Assembly: GCA_015059145.1 (NCBI GenBank)
Contig: SVAZ01000004.1
Span: 1-64,000 of the forward strand
Direction of reading: 5' to 3'
Length of the DNA stretch: 64,000 bases
Origin: Erysipelotrichaceae bacterium
Lineage (GTDB): Bacteria > Bacillota_I > Bacilli_A > Acholeplasmatales > Anaeroplasmataceae
Shown here: one piece after another, positions 6,928-15,243 of the stretch
Layout: the number at the start of each line of letters is the position of its first letter
Numbering within the stretch: position 1 is the first letter of the stretch
Position numbers and translations under genes: made by a program
The notes under the pieces: model-generated
The model's input: the letters and a program-made list of their open reading frames with translations, nothing else
Database searches by the model: none
What the model was told of the DNA's origin: nothing

Positions 6928-7950
6928 TTATATTCTATAGATTTTGGTTGCTTTCTTATATGCGTTTGTTTCGATGACAAAATCACCATATTCAATTTGC
7001 TGATTATCGCCAGAACCGAACATGACAAAATATCTGCTTATGATGTGATTTTCACAGAAGATTGCATCGTATACATTTACCCCCAAAAGGTCACATGGCG
7101 TGTCAGCAATAATTGTATTTTTCTCTTTTGCTTTCCGAATGACTTCGCTTGCCTTTGCATTGTAACTGTCCAACAAGCATTTCATATTGCGCTCTGGAAC
7201 ATACTTTTTCCCGACAACATCATTTAGGATTGCTTCCGCAAATGTAACAGATGAAAAGCCATCTTCGAATGCAATATTGTTCTCTGTCATAACATGCAGC
7301 AACAATGCGCCGATGTCATAGCAAATTACCCTGATAGGGAGCAAGTTATTTGGTTTGATGATTCTTTCTCTCACTGCCGAAAGCGCCTTTTCGAACAACT
7401 CGGCAGATAGTTGCTTTAAGCAGTGAAGCTCTACAAAGTTGGCAGTTCCCTCAATTTGTTCTATGCTGGATTCATAATGATAGGCATAACGGAAAGAGTC
7501 AAAACGATATTTTCTAATTTTCAAGAATTCTCTAAACATATCTTTATCAAATCGTGTTGATAAATGATAGAGCAATTGGTTTTCCATCAGCTTTAGGCTA
7601 AGATTGCCTTCTTCGTGTTTATAATTGTACAATGCATCCAGTTCATCGGGAAATCGACTATCATGATTCATCATCTGAAATCCATGAAACATTTCGTGGA
7701 TAATTTTTGAAGTCAATACAATAGGACTGATTTGTTCTTGTACATTCCAGATGGCGACCCATTCCCCATTATACAAAATGGATGTATTGCCAAGGAAAAC
7801 ATCAGTTTTATCAATATATGTTCCATCAAAAAAACATTCGCTGTCTGTGTACAACGCAAATTTCAAAGGTTCAAAACCTCGCCAGAGTTTCGAGAAGTCT
7901 ACTATCTCTATGTAGTTCTTTATTTCATAATACAGTTTCTCTAAATCCAT
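6928..7950 (-). CDS. Putative zinc metallopeptidase-like protein, GC-rich for this genome
   Basis: The product (about 340 residues) has a zinc-peptidase HEMFH motif (H85-H89 from the chosen start) in SKIIHEMFHGFQ. A glutamate in EGTANFVE lies downstream and could be the third ligand. No signal peptide is seen, so it is probably cytoplasmic. The ATG at 7950 follows GAGGT at good spacing. The reading frame also opens at a TTG at 7980. Lines I counted run about 37-43% GC, clearly above the 22-30% of neighbours. Its 5' end cuts into a phosphatase gene. Both facts suggest recent acquisition. The family is not recognised further. Confidence 0.7.
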   Translation of the reverse strand: MDLEKLYYEIKNYIEIVDFSKLWRGFEPLKFALYTDSECFFDGTYIDKTDVFLGNTSILYNGEWVAIWNVQEQISPIVLTSKIIHEMFHGFQMMNHDSRFPDELDALYNYKHEEGNLSLKLMENQLLYHLSTRFDKDMFREFLKIRKYRFDSFRYAYHYESSIEQIEGTANFVELHCLKQLSAELFEKALSAVRERIIKPNNLLPIRVICYDIGALLLHVMTENNIAFEDGFSSVTFAEAILNDVVGKKYVPERNMKCLLDSYNAKASEVIRKAKEKNTIIADTPCDLLGVNVYDAIFCENHIISRYFVMFGSGDNQQIEYGDFVIETNAYKKATKIYRI

Positions 7951-8065
7951 GCAACTTACCTCGTTGAAACAGTTTACCAAATTCTGTTAATTCTACATCG
8001 GTTATACCACAAACTTTATTTTCTTTATTCCAAATAGTTTGTCCATGTCTAGCAACAAATAACAT
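7925..8065 (-). pseudogene. Truncated histidine phosphatase (phosphoglycerate mutase-like), N-terminus only
   Basis: An ATG at 8065 behind AAGGAG opens a 46-codon frame. It starts MLFVARHGQTIWN and continues with CGITDVELTEFG, the RHG phosphohistidine motif and following strand of the histidine phosphatase superfamily. The family is usually about 180-200 residues. Here similarity stops around residue 35, where the GC-rich metallopeptidase sequence begins, and the frame ends at 7925. The catalytic C-terminal half is missing, so it is a disrupted gene. Confidence 0.8.
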
Positions 8066-8079
8066 CACACTCAACTCCT

Positions 8080-8326
8080 TAAATTTAATGAATATTTAAT
8101 TATATAAATTATAGCATCTTTTTAACATCAAAAAAAGACCTACAGTTGTAAGTCTTACTAAATTTGAAAGCTATATTTATAGGATTAGTTTTAAAGTCTA
8201 CATATAGTCTAAAAATAAAAATGGCATTTTATACATTAATAATGCCATTTTTCATTAAAGTTATAATTGCTTGAGTTCTTGATGTAACTCCAAGCTTACC
8301 AATAACATTTGATATATGATTTCTAA
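8080..8326 (-). repeat. Accessory-region repeat, copy C
   Basis: This segment is nearly identical to 6556-6795. It spans the 3' half of the intact LuxR-type gene, its terminator, a second hairpin (AAGACTTACA paired with TGTAGGTCTT, then a T tract) and the promoter-like segment before the phosphatase fragment. It looks like the source of the duplicated sequence, because only here does the LuxR frame continue to a proper start. Confidence 0.8.
8220..8249 (-). terminator. Terminator of the LuxR-type gene
   Basis: AATGGCATT (8220-8228) pairs with AATGCCATT (8241-8249), and the minus-strand product enters TTTTTATTTTT. The hairpin overlaps the stop codon and is copied in both truncated repeats. 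Confidence 0.7.
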
Positions 8327-8435
8327 CAGTTTTTTCGCTAATAGATAATTTATTAGCAATTTCCTTTGTACCTTCATTTTTTATAAGCAATATAAATATT
8401 TCATATTCTCTGGGCGTCAAAAAATGCTGATCCAT
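8229..8435 (-). CDS. Stand-alone LuxR-type helix-turn-helix protein
   Basis: The 68-residue protein is little more than a GerE/LuxR DNA-binding domain: LTPREYEIFILL, then EIANKLSISEKTVRNHISNV with the recognition helix, then IGKLGVTSRTQ. There is no receiver or ligand-binding domain. Small single-domain LuxR proteins exist (GerE type) and may bind DNA as dimers. The start is an ATG 10 bases after GGAGG. Two truncated copies of its 3' half lie at 2881-2970 and 6705-6794. Its targets are unknown. Confidence 0.85.
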   Translation of the reverse strand: MDQHFLTPREYEIFILLIKNEGTKEIANKLSISEKTVRNHISNVIGKLGVTSRTQAIITLMKNGIINV

Positions 8436-8499
8436 TTATTGTGAACCTCCAATACTTTTCATTATTATAATATGAAATATATTAATATATGCCACAAAA

Positions 8500-8521
8500 A
8501 AGCCAAGAATTTTCTTGGCTT
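8500..8521 (-). terminator. Terminator after ddh
   Basis: AAGCCAAGAA pairs with TTCTTGGCTT, and the minus strand continues into TTTTTTG. It lies 6 bases past the ddh stop. Confidence 0.8.
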
Positions 8522-8526
8522 AATTA

Positions 8527-9510
8527 TTATAATTTGTGCTTTAATAAATCCTCATATGTCTTATTTGATAAATCTCTAGGAGCAATATCAAAAACTGTTC
8601 TACAGCCACATTCATGACGCTTATTTAAATTATAAGCAGCTCTAGCATATGCTGTAAGAACACTACCAGTAAATTCTGGATTAGATTCTAGCTTTAAGCT
8701 ATATTCAATAACATGGTTAGTATCTAAATTAACACCAGTCTTACCAGTTCTAATTACAAATCCTCCATGTGGAATTGCGTTATGATTCTTCTTTAATTCA
8801 TCTAAAGAAATAAAGTTTACTGTTGTATCATAATCTGCAAAGTAATTAGGCATTTCCTTTATTTCCTTTTCTACTCTTTCATTCATAGAAGGATCCTCAA
8901 CTACAACATAGCATTCTCTTGTATGCTTTTGTCTAGTAGTTAATTCTGGGTTTTCTGCATTTCTAACACTTCTTAATGCTTCCTCTACAGGAACTGTGTA
9001 TTGACGCGCATCAACTACACCCTCAATTCTTCTAATTGCATCACTATGTCCTTGACTTACGCCCTTGCCCCAAAATGTATAATCATTACCCATTGGTAGG
9101 ATTGATTCCATAATTAATCTATTTAAAGAAAACATACCTGGATCCCACCCTGTTGAAATAATCGCAATTTTTCTAGCATTTCTTGCAGCCTCTTCTACAT
9201 TTTGGAAATGCTCATAAATTTTTGCATGTGTATCAAATGAATCTACAACATTAAACATCTTTGCAAGCTCAGGAGTTTGAGCAGGTAAATCTGTTGCAGA
9301 CCCACCACATAAAACCATAACATCTATTTTATCCTTGAATTTAGCAATATCATCCATACTATAAACTGCAGCATTTTTTGTTGCAATCTTAACATCACTT
9401 GGATTTCTTCTTGTGAAGACTGCTACAAGCTCCATATCCTCGTTATGCATTACTGCGCTTTCAACACCCTTTGCTAAATTTCCATATCCACAAATACCAA
9501 TTTTAATCAT
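8527..9510 (-). CDS. ddh: Meso-diaminopimelate dehydrogenase
   Basis: The enzyme makes meso-DAP from tetrahydrodipicolinate, NADPH and ammonia in one step, supplying lysine and peptidoglycan. The 327-residue length is standard. The N-terminal Rossmann motif is GICGYGNLAKGVE, followed by VFTRRNPSD. Substrate-side motifs include STGWDPGMFSLNR, WGKGVSQGHSDAIRRI and a C-terminal RAAYNLNKRHECGCRT. It stands alone between a terminator and a promoter with an 8-bp inverted repeat (9540-9568). Its Shine-Dalgarno site lies in the loop of a small hairpin (9517-9532). Confidence 0.95.
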   Translation of the reverse strand: MIKIGICGYGNLAKGVESAVMHNEDMELVAVFTRRNPSDVKIATKNAAVYSMDDIAKFKDKIDVMVLCGGSATDLPAQTPELAKMFNVVDSFDTHAKIYEHFQNVEEAARNARKIAIISTGWDPGMFSLNRLIMESILPMGNDYTFWGKGVSQGHSDAIRRIEGVVDARQYTVPVEEALRSVRNAENPELTTRQKHTRECYVVVEDPSMNERVEKEIKEMPNYFADYDTTVNFISLDELKKNHNAIPHGGFVIRTGKTGVNLDTNHVIEYSLKLESNPEFTGSVLTAYARAAYNLNKRHECGCRTVFDIAPRDLSNKTYEDLLKHKL

Positions 9511-9516
9511 ATAATC

Positions 9517-9568
9517 CGTACCTCCCTGTACGTGTAATAGTATACCACAAACTTATTTGATGGTATAC
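9517..9568 (-). promoter_or_regulatory. ddh promoter region: inverted repeat and hairpin-borne ribosome site
   Basis: GTATACCA (9540-9547) and TGGTATAC (9561-9568) form a perfect 8-bp inverted repeat with a 13-base centre. It sits where a TATACT -10 is expected, so it is a likely operator. Nearer the gene, CGTAC (9528-9532) and GTACG (9517-9521), read on the minus strand, flank AGGGAG, so the Shine-Dalgarno bases fall in a 6-base hairpin loop. Confidence 0.55.
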
Positions 9569-9609
9569 TTTTTTTATTTCATTTTTTTTGAAAACATTTA
9601 CAAATAAAA

Positions 9610-9633
9610 AGACTTAGCTTTTACACTAAGTCT
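9610..9633 (-). terminator. Terminator of the XRE membrane protein gene
   Basis: AGACTTAG pairs with CTAAGTCT across an 8-base loop, and the minus strand then reads TTTTTATTT. It overlaps the stop codon. Confidence 0.75.
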
Positions 9634-10270
9634 ATTCTTTATCTTCTTTTTTATTTTTTTTCTTTTTTGGTCTATCTATATAGCTATTAAATCTCGGCCA
9701 TAAAATAATACCAATTTGAATTACGATACAGATAGCAAATATGTAAATAACATGAAACTTGTAAAAATATACATAGAACGCTTCACCTAATGTCCATATT
9801 GCAAGAGAGATTAATGTTTTATTAAACCTTTTTCTACCTGCTATTAGATTTACAATAAGCATTGAAATTGGAATTAATGGAACAAAGAATAAGGCTATAT
9901 ATAACGTTTTAACCTCAAGCATATATGCAAAGCTCGATAAAACTGATAACAGCATTGTAAAAGATATTATAACAATTGAAAATACATAAACAACCTTATA
10001 GAAAATTCTTCTTTTACTAATTTGTTTTTCTTCATCATCAGATAAATTAACATAATTATGCTCTTGGAAAAGATATTGAATTTCAACATTAAAAATTTGT
10101 GCTATTTGATATAGCATTTCAGCATCAGGTAATGATTCTCCTCTTTCCCATTTGGAAACTGCTTTATCCGTATAGAACAATCTATCAGCTAAATCTGCTT
10201 GAGTCATTTTTGATGCTTTTCTCAAACCACTTATATTAGCAGCAATAATATCTCTAATTGATTTATCCAT
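9632..10270 (-). CDS. XRE-family regulator with membrane segments
   Basis: Residues 5-65 form a Cro/C1 helix-turn-helix (MTQADLADRLFYTDKAVSKWERGESLPD). The C-terminal half carries four or so hydrophobic segments and ends in a lysine-rich tail. It looks like a membrane-tethered repressor that could sense the envelope. It resembles the XRE gene at 3099-3707 in its first domain but lacks the zinc ribbon. The promoter is TTGTCA-17-TATAAT (10293-10321) with an AAACT...AGTTT repeat inside the spacer region. It stands alone, and no target gene is evident. Confidence 0.8.
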   Translation of the reverse strand: MDKSIRDIIAANISGLRKASKMTQADLADRLFYTDKAVSKWERGESLPDAEMLYQIAQIFNVEIQYLFQEHNYVNLSDDEEKQISKRRIFYKVVYVFSIVIISFTMLLSVLSSFAYMLEVKTLYIALFFVPLIPISMLIVNLIAGRKRFNKTLISLAIWTLGEAFYVYFYKFHVIYIFAICIVIQIGIILWPRFNSYIDRPKKKKNKKEDKE

Positions 10271-10292
10271 AACGCCACTTCCTTTTATTACA

Positions 10293-10321
10293 ATTATAAA
10301 CTAAAATACAGTTTTTGACAA
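10293..10321 (-). promoter_or_regulatory. Promoter of the XRE membrane protein gene
   Basis: On the minus strand TTGTCA (10316-10321) and TATAAT (10293-10298) are 17 bases apart, about 25 bases upstream of the start codon. Confidence 0.65.
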
Positions 10322-10336
10322 ATAAAACTATAATAT

Positions 10337-12100
10337 TTATTCGTTATTTTCTTTATTAAATTTTTGAAAAATTTTTACTGCAACATTTCTAGGAATACCC
10401 GCATTAATCAATTCTTCAATGGATGCTTGCTTAATATTATCAATTGTAACAAAATGCTTTATTAATGTATCTCTTCTTTTAATCCCTAGTCCTTCTATTC
10501 CATCTAAATATGATGCAAAGAAGCCCTTAGCCTTAGTGCTTCTAAAAAAGCTTATTGCAAAATCATGAACCTTCTGAGAGATGTCTGCAAGCAACAAATA
10601 TATAGGATTATTTTTTTCTATTGTAATATGCTTCTCGTTATAGAAAATAATAGAAGCCTTGTGATGCTCATTCTTTTGAATACCCATAACTGGTATTTCT
10701 AAATTAAGAGCTGCTAAAACATCTAAAGCAGCATGAACCTGTATAGCTCCACCATCCATGACAATTAAATCAGGTAACAAAGCATCCTCCATAATAAGCC
10801 TTAGATATCTTCTATAGATAACCTCCTTCATGGTTTCATAATCATTTGCACCCTCTACAGTTTTAACATGGTACTTTCTAAATTCCTTTGGTGCAGGCTT
10901 ACCATTTATATAGCATACCATTGCAGAAACAGGATATTCACCAAATAAATTCGAATTATCAAATGCTTCTATTCTTCTCGGTGTAGATATTCCTAAAAGC
11001 TCTCCTAATTGATCAATAGTATCTAGCTTCTTTAAAACCTGATTCTTATAGATATTACGCTTATTTTCTAAATTAAATTTTGCATTAGAAATAGCCATAT
11101 CAAGTATTTCCTTCTTTTTCCCTATCTTTGCTTCAATAGAGCTGATTGCTAAAAGCTCAGAGATTAAATCTTTGTTTTCAACACCATCAATAACAAATTC
11201 CTTAGGCTTTGTGTTTAACTCATAAAATTGATATAAATAATTAAAAACCTCGTCATCTACTGAATCATATACATCAATAATAGTTTGATGATTTTGAACT
11301 ATATTTCCTAAACGTGTAATTATAATATTTATAGATATCTCATCATTATCTACATATACGCCTATATAATCTCTACTAGTTAAATCATTAATAGAAATCT
11401 TTTGCTTAGCAATAGTATTTTCTATTGATGATATTAAATCTCGATATTCAATTGCCTTTTCAAATTCTAAATTTTCAGAGGCCTTCTCCATATCTAACCT
11501 TATTTTTTCAATAACCTCTTTAGCATCGCCATTTAAAAAGCTTGCTATTTTATTTTTATATATAGAATAATCTATAGCCTCCTTATTTATACAAGGACCT
11601 AAGCATTGCTTTATATGATAATACAAGCATTCCTTATTTGGAATGGTATAGCATTTTCTTAAGGGATAAATTCTATTCAATAAATCTACTGTGCTTCTTG
11701 CTGCCTTTACATTAGGATAAGGCCCAAAATATCTAGCCTCTCCCTTTTTCCTTTTATTTCTCGTAACAATCAGTCTAGGATGTGCTTCATTTGTAATCGC
11801 AATATAAGGATATGTTTTGTCATCTGTAAGCATAATATTATATTTAGGATCATATTCCTTAATCATATTAATTTCAAGCACAAAAGCCTCAAGCTCACTA
11901 GAGGTAATTACATAATCAAAATCTACAATTTCGCTTACAAGCTTTGTAGTCTTAGCATTATGCGCTCCATGAAAATAGCTTCTAACTCTATTCTTAAGAT
12001 TTTTAGCCTTACCAACATAAATAATAACGCCGTTCTTATCCTTCATTTGATAGCACCCTGGCAGGTCAGGCAATAGCTTAAGCTTTTCTTCTATTATCAT
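10337..12100 (-). CDS. uvrC: UvrABC excinuclease subunit C
   Basis: UvrC makes both incisions beside bulky DNA lesions in nucleotide excision repair. The 587-residue protein starts with the GIY-YIG domain (LPGCYQMKD...IIYVGKAKNLKNRV, residues 12-45). It continues with a cysteine cluster near residue 160-175, a UVR helix (SENLEFEKAIEYRDLI), the RNase H-like 3' nuclease (EAFDNSNLFGEYPVSAMV, then LIVMDGG) and C-terminal helix-hairpin-helix motifs (IEGLGIKRRDTL). It follows rpoZ on the same strand after a terminator. uvrA and uvrB are not in this window. Confidence 0.97.
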   Translation of the reverse strand: MIIEEKLKLLPDLPGCYQMKDKNGVIIYVGKAKNLKNRVRSYFHGAHNAKTTKLVSEIVDFDYVITSSELEAFVLEINMIKEYDPKYNIMLTDDKTYPYIAITNEAHPRLIVTRNKRKKGEARYFGPYPNVKAARSTVDLLNRIYPLRKCYTIPNKECLYYHIKQCLGPCINKEAIDYSIYKNKIASFLNGDAKEVIEKIRLDMEKASENLEFEKAIEYRDLISSIENTIAKQKISINDLTSRDYIGVYVDNDEISINIIITRLGNIVQNHQTIIDVYDSVDDEVFNYLYQFYELNTKPKEFVIDGVENKDLISELLAISSIEAKIGKKKEILDMAISNAKFNLENKRNIYKNQVLKKLDTIDQLGELLGISTPRRIEAFDNSNLFGEYPVSAMVCYINGKPAPKEFRKYHVKTVEGANDYETMKEVIYRRYLRLIMEDALLPDLIVMDGGAIQVHAALDVLAALNLEIPVMGIQKNEHHKASIIFYNEKHITIEKNNPIYLLLADISQKVHDFAISFFRSTKAKGFFASYLDGIEGLGIKRRDTLIKHFVTIDNIKQASIEELINAGIPRNVAVKIFQKFNKENNE

Positions 12101-12141
12101 GGCTTCACCTCCTTTTAATAAAATTATAGCACAAAAATAAA

Positions 12142-12163
12142 AGTGGTTAAATTATTAACCACT
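12142..12163 (-). terminator. Terminator after rpoZ
   Basis: AGTGGTTAA pairs with TTAACCACT, and the minus strand then reads TTTTATTTTTG. It ends the gmk-rpoZ unit ahead of uvrC. Confidence 0.75.
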
Positions 12164-12169
12164 AAAATC

Positions 12170-12388
12170 TTACTTAAAAGTCATCTTTGTTTTTTCAAGT
12201 AGAATTTCTTCTAAAGCTTGACCAACAGGCTTAACACAAACGCCGTCTTCAGCTGAAGTCCATTCTTCCTCTTCAATAATCTTTGCACGCTTTGCAGCTG
12301 CATAAGCTAACTTATATTTTGAATCAATTTTCTCTAATAACAAATCCACAGATGGATGACGCATACCATCATAATTCTTTCTTGACAT
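12170..12388 (-). CDS. rpoZ: RNA polymerase omega subunit
   Basis: Omega helps fold and hold the beta' subunit. The product of about 72 residues begins MSRKNYDGMRHPSVDLLLEKIDS and contains KYKLAYAAAKRAK, the conserved omega helix, followed by VKPVGQALEEI. The frame is open to 12427, but the ATG at 12388 lies 10 bases after GGAGG and matches the family's length. It sits directly downstream of gmk, the usual order in Bacillota. Confidence 0.93.
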   Translation of the reverse strand: MSRKNYDGMRHPSVDLLLEKIDSKYKLAYAAAKRAKIIEEEEWTSAEDGVCVKPVGQALEEILLEKTKMTFK

Positions 12389-12444
12389 ATCTTTCATTCC
12401 TCCAACATAGCCAATTATATCACACAAAAGTTTTTATTTCTAGA

Positions 12445-13071
12445 CTAATCTTCATTTTCACCAATCAATTCCATATACTTATGAATTGATCTTTCAGTCT
12501 TAGCGTGCTCTGCACGAATAATAGCCATTATTCTATCTGCAGCATTAGAAACCTCATCATTTACTACAATGTAATCGTATAGATGTGCTTTCTTAAATTC
12601 ACGATTAGCCTTATTAATTCTCTTTTGAATTACTTCCTCTGACTCGGTACCTCTAGACTTTAATCTTTCATATAGAGCTTCCTTTCCAGGTGGAACAATA
12701 AAAATCATAACACAATCAGGCATTTTTTGCTTAACCTGTTGAGCACCCTCAACCTCTATTTCTAATACAACTTCATTACCATTATCAAGCTGTTCATTAA
12801 CCTTATCAAGTGGGGTACCATAATAATTTCCAACAAACTCAGCATACTCCAACAATTTTCCATCTTTAATTTTTTGCTGAAAGTCCTCCTTAGAAACAAA
12901 GTAATAATCTACTCCATCTCTTTCACCCTCACGCATTTGTCTAGTTGTCATCGATACACTGTATGTAAGGTTATGCCCCTTCATATCAAACAAGGCCTTA
13001 CGAACAGTTCCTTTACCTACACCTGATGGTCCCGAAATAACAACCAATAATCCACGGTCATTTAATTTCAC
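12445..13071 (-). CDS. gmk: Guanylate kinase
   Basis: This kinase phosphorylates GMP to GDP with ATP and feeds GTP and (p)ppGpp pools. The 208-residue protein has the P-loop GPSGVGKGT near residue 14, the GMP-binding SVSMTTRQMREGERDGVDY, the second substrate segment YYGTPLDKV and the lid with RLKSRGTES. The start appears to be GTG (GTGAAATTA) at the normal family position. It forms an operon with rpoZ and lies next to a YbjN-like gene. Confidence 0.96.
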   Translation of the reverse strand: MKLNDRGLLVVISGPSGVGKGTVRKALFDMKGHNLTYSVSMTTRQMREGERDGVDYYFVSKEDFQQKIKDGKLLEYAEFVGNYYGTPLDKVNEQLDNGNEVVLEIEVEGAQQVKQKMPDCVMIFIVPPGKEALYERLKSRGTESEEVIQKRINKANREFKKAHLYDYIVVNDEVSNAADRIMAIIRAEHAKTERSIHKYMELIGENED

Positions 13072-13101
13072 CTATAACACCTCTTCTTTATATCTTTCCC
13101 A

Positions 13102-13488
13102 TTATAACTTATCGATTTCAGATTGAAGGCCATATAGGCTTTCAACTATCTTATCAATCAATTGAGGAGCTACAGTCGGATTTGTGAAGCAATTATACTC
13201 TAAGAACAATAAATTATCCTTAGCCTTAGCTGCTACAAATTTAGATAAGGCATTAAATTTATTTAGCTTTGAACAATCCTTGTAATTATCTACTTCCTTA
13301 AGGTTTACAACAAATGAAAGCTCCTCATTCATTTCATTAATCTTTATATAAGGGAATATAGAAAATTCATCTCTTTTAAAATATAATTCAAAAGTTATGC
13401 AGCCAAATTCTTCTTTATAAGAAACTTTCTGCTCCTCTAAATATTCAATAATAGATTCTCTAATACTCTTCTTACTCCAAAAAGCCAT
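13102..13488 (-). CDS. YbjN-like small protein
   Basis: The 128-residue soluble protein begins MAFWSKKSIRESIIEYLEEQ. It has alternating strands and helices (CITFELYFKRDEFSIFPYIKI, LSFVVNLKEV) and ends in a long helix. The pattern resembles the YbjN/type III chaperone-like fold, with an N-terminal helix, a five-strand sheet and a C-terminal helix. The assignment is weak and no catalytic motif is seen. It lies 30 bases upstream of gmk on the same strand and is probably co-transcribed. The start is an ATG after AAGGAG. Confidence 0.6.
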   Translation of the reverse strand: MAFWSKKSIRESIIEYLEEQKVSYKEEFGCITFELYFKRDEFSIFPYIKINEMNEELSFVVNLKEVDNYKDCSKLNKFNALSKFVAAKAKDNLLFLEYNCFTNPTVAPQLIDKIVESLYGLQSEIDKL

Positions 13489-13587
13489 ATCTTTCCAACT
13501 CCTTTTATATATTTTAACATAAAATGGAACCTATATAATAGCATTTTTTAAAAATAAATGATATACTACTAAAAGTAGGTGATCAAG

Positions 13588-15243
13588 ATGAGCTTCGATG
13601 GTATATTCTTAAGTCGATTAATTAAGGAATTTAATATACTAAAAACAGGAAGAATTTCCAAGGTAATAGAATCAGGTGATACTGATTTTATTTTAACTAT
13701 TAGGGCTAATCGTCAAAACTACAATCTGATGATGTCCTTCTCATCCGACTTTTCTAGAATTCACCTAACAAATAAAGAATATAATGCTCCAGCAAACCCT
13801 AAAAGCTTCACTATGTTTTTAAGAAAGCATATAGAAGGATATTTTGTTGAAGATATAAATATATACCATAGTGATAGAATTGTCTACTTCACATTAACTG
13901 GATATAATGAAATGCAAGACTTTAAAAGAAAATATTTAATATGTGAGGTTATGGGTAGATATTCAAATATGATATTGGCCGATCAAGATTTTAAGATAAT
14001 TGAGGCAATTAAGCATGATGGTGTCGGTGAATATAATAGAACTATTTTACCTAATGCTATATATGAATTCCCAGAGACTAATAAGCTTAACCCTTTAAAT
14101 TATACATGTGATGAGCTTATTAATATTGCAGAGGAAAGAAGGCTTTCAAATCCAAAAGAATATATGAATGCATTCAATGGTGTTTCATTAAACCTAAGCT
14201 ATCCTATATTCAATGTAGAAATGCATTCAAAAGCATTTTATGAATATTTACATATTGATAATAAGCCATGTACATTCATAAATTTTAAGGGTAAGCTAGA
14301 CTTCTACTACCATCCTTTTAATAATGAAGTAATTGATTCCTATAACACACTATCAGAGCTTTTAGATGAATTTTATTACAAGGCAGATATTCAAGCAAAG
14401 GTAAAGCTTAAGACAAATGATTTATTAACATTCATCAATAGACAAATAAACAAAAACAAAAAGAAAATAGAAAAGCTACATCAGGATAAGGAAGATGCTA
14501 ATAGACTGGATGAATACCGTATTTATGGAGAATTATTATTAAGCGCTCCTAACCTTAAGGAAAAGAAAAAGGAAATAAAGGTATTTAATTATTATGATAA
14601 TGAAAATATTATTGTTCCATTAGATATAAAATATAGCATCATTGAAAATTCAAATAGATATTTCAAAAAATATCAAAAAAGCAAAACATCTCTTCTACAC
14701 ATAGATGAGCAAATAAAAATTGCTGAAAATGAGATTGAGTATTTTGATGTTTTGAAATATCAGCTAGAGGCTGCAAATATAAATGAGGCAATGGAAATCC
14801 AAGAGGAGCTTATTGAAGGAAAATATATTTTTAAAAAGGATAATAAGCCTAGAAAAAAACAAAAGCCTAAGCTATTAACCTACTCTTTAGATAATGGCAC
14901 TTTAATTTCTGTTGGTAAAAATAACATTCAAAATGAATATCTAACACACAAGCTTGCGAAAGGAAATGAGATGTGGTTCCATATTAAGGATGGTGCAGGT
15001 AGCCATGTTGTGATACATAACGAGGGTGAGCTTACTGAGGAGGAAATTAGAACTGCTGCTAATTTGGCTGCATATTACTCAACTATGAGTGAATCCTCTT
15101 CTGTTGCGGTGGATTATACTAAGATTAGAAATATTAAAAAAATACCAGGTAAAAGAAATTGCTTTGTAACTTATACGCATCAAAAGACAATTTATATTGA
15201 TCCAGATAAGGATTACATTAATGAATTGAAGGTGAAGAAATAA
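13588..15243 (+). CDS. rqcH: Ribosome quality-control factor RqcH (NFACT family)
   Basis: RqcH binds stalled 50S-peptidyl-tRNA and recruits tRNA-Ala to add alanine tails that mark the chain for degradation. The roughly 550-residue protein starts MSFDGIFLSRLIKEF. It carries the NFACT-N domain (to about 240), a long coiled coil (KNKKKIEKLHQDKEDAN) and the C-terminal NFACT-R domain with GKNNIQNEYLTHKLAKGNEMWFHI and GSHVVI. The ATG at 13588 is preferred over the GTG at 13579. The gene is divergent from gmk, as yloA lies near gmk in Bacillus, and overlaps the next gene by one base. Confidence 0.93.
   Translation: MSFDGIFLSRLIKEFNILKTGRISKVIESGDTDFILTIRANRQNYNLMMSFSSDFSRIHLTNKEYNAPANPKSFTMFLRKHIEGYFVEDINIYHSDRIVYFTLTGYNEMQDFKRKYLICEVMGRYSNMILADQDFKIIEAIKHDGVGEYNRTILPNAIYEFPETNKLNPLNYTCDELINIAEERRLSNPKEYMNAFNGVSLNLSYPIFNVEMHSKAFYEYLHIDNKPCTFINFKGKLDFYYHPFNNEVIDSYNTLSELLDEFYYKADIQAKVKLKTNDLLTFINRQINKNKKKIEKLHQDKEDANRLDEYRIYGELLLSAPNLKEKKKEIKVFNYYDNENIIVPLDIKYSIIENSNRYFKKYQKSKTSLLHIDEQIKIAENEIEYFDVLKYQLEAANINEAMEIQEELIEGKYIFKKDNKPRKKQKPKLLTYSLDNGTLISVGKNNIQNEYLTHKLAKGNEMWFHIKDGAGSHVVIHNEGELTEEEIRTAANLAAYYSTMSESSSVAVDYTKIRNIKKIPGKRNCFVTYTHQKTIYIDPDKDYINELKVKK

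Noticed and set aside
2864-8440. Insertion sequence or transposon
   Set aside because: No transposase or integrase frame is present and the repeat ends lack terminal inverted repeats or clear target duplications.
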